Of a stretch of 8,863 nucleotides of DNA, positions 5,738 through 8,863 are shown piece after piece. How positions within the stretch are numbered: position 1 is the stretch's first letter; every line of letters starts with the position of its first letter. Source of the DNA: JAAZPG01 sp012797375. GTDB lineage: Bacteria > Acidobacteriota > Aminicenantia > Aminicenantales > UBA4085. The DNA lies in NCBI GenBank assembly GCA_937868205.1, contig CALMMC010000065.1, forward strand, positions 1-8,863, read 5' to 3'. The notes below the pieces were generated by a model, which worked only from the letters and a program-made list of their open reading frames with translations, searched no databases and was not told the DNA's origin. Position numbers and translations under genes: made by a program.

Positions 5738-7333
5738 ATGAAATCCCGAATTATCACCCGGATCGCTCTCTCCGGGATCCTCCTCAGCCTGTTCCTTTCC
5801 GCCTCTCCCTCGGGTCGAGACGTCTATCAACCGCCTGATCCCCAGGGGGATACGTTTCGCATCCGCAACTTCGACACCGCCTTCCTGCCCCGGTTCGATC
5901 CGGCCAAGGGGGAATCGGTTTTCGTCACCCAACAGATCTTCGACGGGCTTGTCCGGCTGGACAACGACCTCAATATCGTCCCGGATTTAGCCGAGTACTG
6001 GGATATTTCCGAGGGAGGACGGTGCTACACCTTTTATCTACGCAAGGGCGTGCGGTTCCATGACGGCCGCGAGCTGACGGCGGGCGACGTCGAGTTTTCC
6101 CTCCTGCGGCTGATGAACCCTGAAACCGAATCGCCGTTCGGGCGGTTCTTCGTCGATAAGGTCGTCGGAGGCGAGGCCTTCGCCGCCGGCGCGGCGGAAG
6201 ACGTCGCGGGCTTCAGGATCCTGGATCGGTACATCTTCGAGCTGCACTGGAAAAAGCCGTACGTTTCGGCTTTGGGGCTTTTAAGCATGAGCTTCTGCCG
6301 CATCCTGCCCAGGGAAACCGTCGAAAAGGACGGCTCCCGGTTTTTCGCCCGCCCGGTCGGGACCGGACCGTTCAAATTCGACGGCTGGATCCGCAGCCCC
6401 CGCCTGGACATCGTCGGCGTCCGGCTTGCCCGCAATCCCTCCTATTTCGGCCGACTGCCCCGTGTCGCGATGGTCGAATACAGCCCGTACTACACCCGCG
6501 ACCATTTTGAAAAAAGGGAAATCGACGTGATGCCGTTTTCGGCCGACTTGGCCCGCTTGGGCTGCCGGGTCGTCGAAGGCGGCGACCTGAATGTCTATCA
6601 CCTGATGATGAGTTGCGCCAATCCGCCCTTCGACCGGACCCGGATCCGGCGGGCGATGTCCCTCATTATCGACCGGGAACGGCTCGCCCAAGCCCAATCC
6701 TCAGGGGCCGTCCGTTTCCGGGCCAGCCATAGTTTCATCCCCGACAAGCTGCCGGGATTTCTCCCCTCCATCAATCCGGTCGGACCGGCTCCCGACGAAG
6801 CGTACCGGATTCTCGAGGAGGAGGGCTATTTCCACACGAAGGAGTTTCCGGAGATCCTCCTGTATATGCCGGCCGGCGGGAAAATCGACCGGACGCCCTT
6901 TGTCCGGGAGCTGACCCGGCAGTTTGAAACCGCGGGAATCCGCCTGAAAGCCCGGGATTACTGGAAGCTGGCCGATCTGGCGGACGTCCGCAAGCCGTTT
7001 TTCGTCCTTTGCCAATCCAGCCTGGCTTTCCCGGATCCGGAAAGCGTCATCCGGCCGCTGTTCGGCCGGTCCTCTCCCGCCCGCTGGCTGACGGCCGGCG
7101 TTCCCGGCCCCGAATTCGACGCTCTCCTCGAGGAGGCGGCCGTCGAACCCGGCCGGGCCCGGTATCAGGACCTCTTCCGGGAAATGGAGCGGATGATCCG
7201 GCGGGATGTTCCCGGGATCCCGCTGTTTGCGGCGGTCCAGAGGCTGGCCGTCCAACCCAACATCCGGGGATTGAGGATTCCGCTCCTTGGAACTACCTAT
7301 CTCGATCTGCGCGACGTCGCCTTCATCCGATGA
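5738..7333 (+). CDS. Family 5 extracellular solute-binding protein (peptide/nickel type)
   Basis: Periplasmic ligand-binding protein of the DppA/OppA/NikA family, 531 residues, the usual length. Residues 1-25 form a standard signal peptide (basic KSRIITR, then a hydrophobic core at about 9-22). There is no lipobox cysteine, so it should be soluble in the periplasm. Family signatures are LVRLDNDLNIVPDLAEYWD (71-89), YTFYLRKGVRFHDGRELTAGDVEFSL (98-122, given as key stretch), GTGPFKFDGW (208-217), NPPFDRTRIRRAMSLIIDRE (295-314) and a C-terminal VPGIPLFAAV (491-500). ATG 5738 gives the cleanest signal peptide; ATG 5723 and TTG 5696 are in-frame alternatives, and none has an ideal ribosome binding site. 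Neither a permease nor an ATPase gene adjoins it. Instead, a histidine kinase starts 10 bases after its stop, so a sensing role is more likely than transport here (inference). The ligand cannot be read from the sequence. Confidence 0.9.
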   Translation: MKSRIITRIALSGILLSLFLSASPSGRDVYQPPDPQGDTFRIRNFDTAFLPRFDPAKGESVFVTQQIFDGLVRLDNDLNIVPDLAEYWDISEGGRCYTFYLRKGVRFHDGRELTAGDVEFSLLRLMNPETESPFGRFFVDKVVGGEAFAAGAAEDVAGFRILDRYIFELHWKKPYVSALGLLSMSFCRILPRETVEKDGSRFFARPVGTGPFKFDGWIRSPRLDIVGVRLARNPSYFGRLPRVAMVEYSPYYTRDHFEKREIDVMPFSADLARLGCRVVEGGDLNVYHLMMSCANPPFDRTRIRRAMSLIIDRERLAQAQSSGAVRFRASHSFIPDKLPGFLPSINPVGPAPDEAYRILEEEGYFHTKEFPEILLYMPAGGKIDRTPFVRELTRQFETAGIRLKARDYWKLADLADVRKPFFVLCQSSLAFPDPESVIRPLFGRSSPARWLTAGVPGPEFDALLEEAAVEPGRARYQDLFREMERMIRRDVPGIPLFAAVQRLAVQPNIRGLRIPLLGTTYLDLRDVAFIR

Positions 7334-7343
7334 GAAAGCCGAG

Positions 7344-8801
7344 ATGAAATTTCGCTTCACTCTTCAGCGGCGGTTGTTTCTTTGGTTCACTCTCCTCTTC
7401 GTCGTCTTGACCGGGGCCATCCTCTTCGTCATTGAAAAGAAAGAGGTCGCGACTATTTACGAGGAATCGACGAACAAGGCCGTCTTGATCGCCCGCCATA
7501 CGGCCGACCGGAATCTCCAGTCCATCCTCACCTGGGACATGGATCGTTTGCAGCGCGATGCCGACCGCCGCCGGGCGGATGCGCCGCTCTACGTGGTTTT
7601 TTACGACCGTTACGCCACGCCGCTGGTCACCAGTTCCCTGATCGCCGGCCGGTCGGACCTTTTCCAAGGCAGTCTCCTCCGGGAGCGGATCGATCCCGAG
7701 GACTTCATCGTGAAGTCCCGGGACATCGTTCTCTTCGGCCGCCGCCTGAGGATTCTTGAGGTCGAAGTCCCGATTTTCGCCGAAGGATCTCCGGACAAGT
7801 GGGGTTCGGTCAAAATCGGCTTGTCGCTCGAGGAGATGCGGGCTGCGGTCCTCCGGACGAGGCGGACGCTGATCCTGATCGGGTTGACCGGATTGTTCCT
7901 GGGGCTTGCGGGAACGACGCTTCTGGCCCGCCGGATCGTCCATCCTCTCCGCCGGCTCGTTGAGGGGACGGTCCGGATTTCCCGGGGGGAATTCGGCCAC
8001 CGGATCCGGCACCGGCCGGGCGACGAAATCGGCGACCTGGCGGCCTCGTTCAACGAGATGACCGAGAGGCTGCTGGCCTCCCGCCGGGAAACCGAGGAAG
8101 CCCAGCGCCTCTTGGTCCAATCCGAGAAGCTGGCCCAGATCGGCCGCCTGGCCGCTTCGATCGCCCACGAAATCCGCAACCCTCTGACCTCGGTCAAGCT
8201 CAACATCCAGAAAGTCCTTGAAGACGACGCCTTCCCGGAAGCCGACCGGGAGCACCTTGCCCTCAGCGGGGAGGGGATCGCCCAGATCGAGAAATTCATC
8301 AAGGAGATGCTGAACTTCACCCGGGCGACCGAGCTTCAGAAGGCTCCCTTCCCCGTCGAACAAATCGTGGACGAATCGCTGAAAATGATGGCCGACCTGC
8401 TGAGGGAGAGGAACATCACCGTTGAGAAGAGGCTGGCTGCCGGCTTGCCGGAGATCGTCGTCGACGGCGATCGCGTCCGCCAGGTTCTTCTCAACCTCCT
8501 CCGCAACGCGGCCGAAGCCGTCGGACCGGGAGGCCGGATCGTTCTTTCGGCCGAGGGCGCCGGCGGCCGGCGCGGCCGCAAACTCCGGATTTGCATTTCC
8601 GACAACGGCCGGGGGATTCCCGAGAAGGACTGGGAGAACATTTTCGAGCCGTTTTTCACGACCAAGTCCTTGGGCATCGGCTTGGGCCTGTCCAACGCCC
8701 GCAAGCTGGTCGAGCTTCACCGAGGAAAGATCCGCGTCATCCGCGGGAACCAACCCGGGACGACGTTCGAAATCATAATTCCGATCGGGAGAGAATCATG
8801 A
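7344..8801 (+). CDS. Membrane sensor histidine kinase (sensor domain, HAMP, HisKA, HATPase_c)
   Basis: Autophosphorylating kinase of a two-component system, 485 residues. TM1 is at about 11-30 and TM2 at about 174-195. The roughly 140-residue extracytoplasmic region between them contains YVVFYDRYATPLVTS (83-97) and VEVPIF (140-145) leading to WGSVKIGLSLEEM (153-165), which resembles a PDC/Cache-type sensor. HAMP follows at about 196-248. The HisKA H-box is ASIAHEIRNP, with phosphoacceptor His275. The N-box is LLNLLRNAAEA (382-392), the G1 box DNGRGI (420-425), the F-box IFEPFFTTK (433-441) and the G2 box GIGLGLS (444-450). There is no cytoplasmic PAS domain. The kinase core resembles NtrB/ZraS/AtoS-type partners of NtrC regulators. 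ATG 7344 has GAGAAAG upstream and starts directly at the first transmembrane segment; upstream in-frame codons overlap the binding-protein gene. The stop overlaps the next ATG as ATGA. Confidence 0.95.
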   Translation: MKFRFTLQRRLFLWFTLLFVVLTGAILFVIEKKEVATIYEESTNKAVLIARHTADRNLQSILTWDMDRLQRDADRRRADAPLYVVFYDRYATPLVTSSLIAGRSDLFQGSLLRERIDPEDFIVKSRDIVLFGRRLRILEVEVPIFAEGSPDKWGSVKIGLSLEEMRAAVLRTRRTLILIGLTGLFLGLAGTTLLARRIVHPLRRLVEGTVRISRGEFGHRIRHRPGDEIGDLAASFNEMTERLLASRRETEEAQRLLVQSEKLAQIGRLAASIAHEIRNPLTSVKLNIQKVLEDDAFPEADREHLALSGEGIAQIEKFIKEMLNFTRATELQKAPFPVEQIVDESLKMMADLLRERNITVEKRLAAGLPEIVVDGDRVRQVLLNLLRNAAEAVGPGGRIVLSAEGAGGRRGRKLRICISDNGRGIPEKDWENIFEPFFTTKSLGIGLGLSNARKLVELHRGKIRVIRGNQPGTTFEIIIPIGRES

Positions 8802-8863
8802 AATCCATCCTGATCATCGACGACGATGCCTTGATCCGGAAAACCCTCATCACTCATCTGAAC
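8798..8863 (+). CDS. Response regulator, N-terminal fragment (cut by window edge)
   Basis: The 22 visible residues, beginning MKSILIIDDDALIRKTL, match the start of a receiver (REC) domain: a hydrophobic first strand followed by the acidic Asp-Asp-Asp cluster (8-10) that binds Mg2+. The phosphoacceptor aspartate, expected near residue 53, and the output domain are outside the window. The ATG overlaps the kinase stop (ATGA) and has GGGAGAG (8787-8793) four bases upstream, so the two are translationally coupled and almost certainly cognate. The sigma54 promoter at the head of this operon and the NtrB-like kinase suggest an NtrC-family AAA+ regulator, but this cannot be seen here. Confidence 0.9.
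   Translation, partial: MKSILIIDDDALIRKTLITHLN

Noticed and set aside
7323..8753. 476-codon minus-strand open frame opposite the histidine kinase gene
   Set aside because: A shadow; the plus-strand kinase has all H, N, F and G boxes, and the antisense product shows no recognisable family.

Overview
The window is bacterial, GC-rich (roughly 60% G+C by eye) and almost entirely coding. It holds eight protein genes, two of them cut by the window edges. I see no tRNA, rRNA, CRISPR array, insertion sequence or phage gene, and no gene-free stretch longer than 200 bases. Gram-negative envelope logic (a lipoprotein dipeptidase, and a solute-binding protein with an ordinary signal peptide and no lipobox), classical Shine-Dalgarno sites, sigma70-type -10 boxes and one good sigma54 site point to a diderm bacterium. 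Acidobacteriota or Aminicenantota-like lineages would fit the gene styles, but this placement is only a guess.

Left part (1-3246): an ACT-domain malic enzyme reads leftward off the edge. Diverging from it is a rightward, tightly packed three-gene unit: a TrmJ-like tRNA 2'-O-methyltransferase, an OsmC-family thiol peroxidase-like protein and a DUF429 predicted nuclease. The shared 195-base intergenic region contains a perfect inverted repeat in which each arm is a -10 box, so the two directions appear to share one symmetric promoter core.

Middle (3243-5614): a leftward diacylglycerol/sphingosine-kinase-like lipid kinase overlaps the DUF429 gene tail to tail by 4 bases. It diverges from a rightward lipoprotein of the membrane dipeptidase (M19) family. 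The dipeptidase has an extended -10 promoter, a very short leader and a hairpin terminator.

Right part (5661-8863): a near-consensus sigma54 promoter precedes an apparent operon. Its genes encode a family 5 (peptide/nickel type) periplasmic solute-binding protein, a membrane sensor histidine kinase and the start of a response regulator. No permease or ATPase lies between them. The layout suggests a binding protein used for sensing rather than uptake. If the truncated regulator is an NtrC-type activator, the operon could activate itself. This is the most interesting unit in the window, but the regulator's output domain is outside it.
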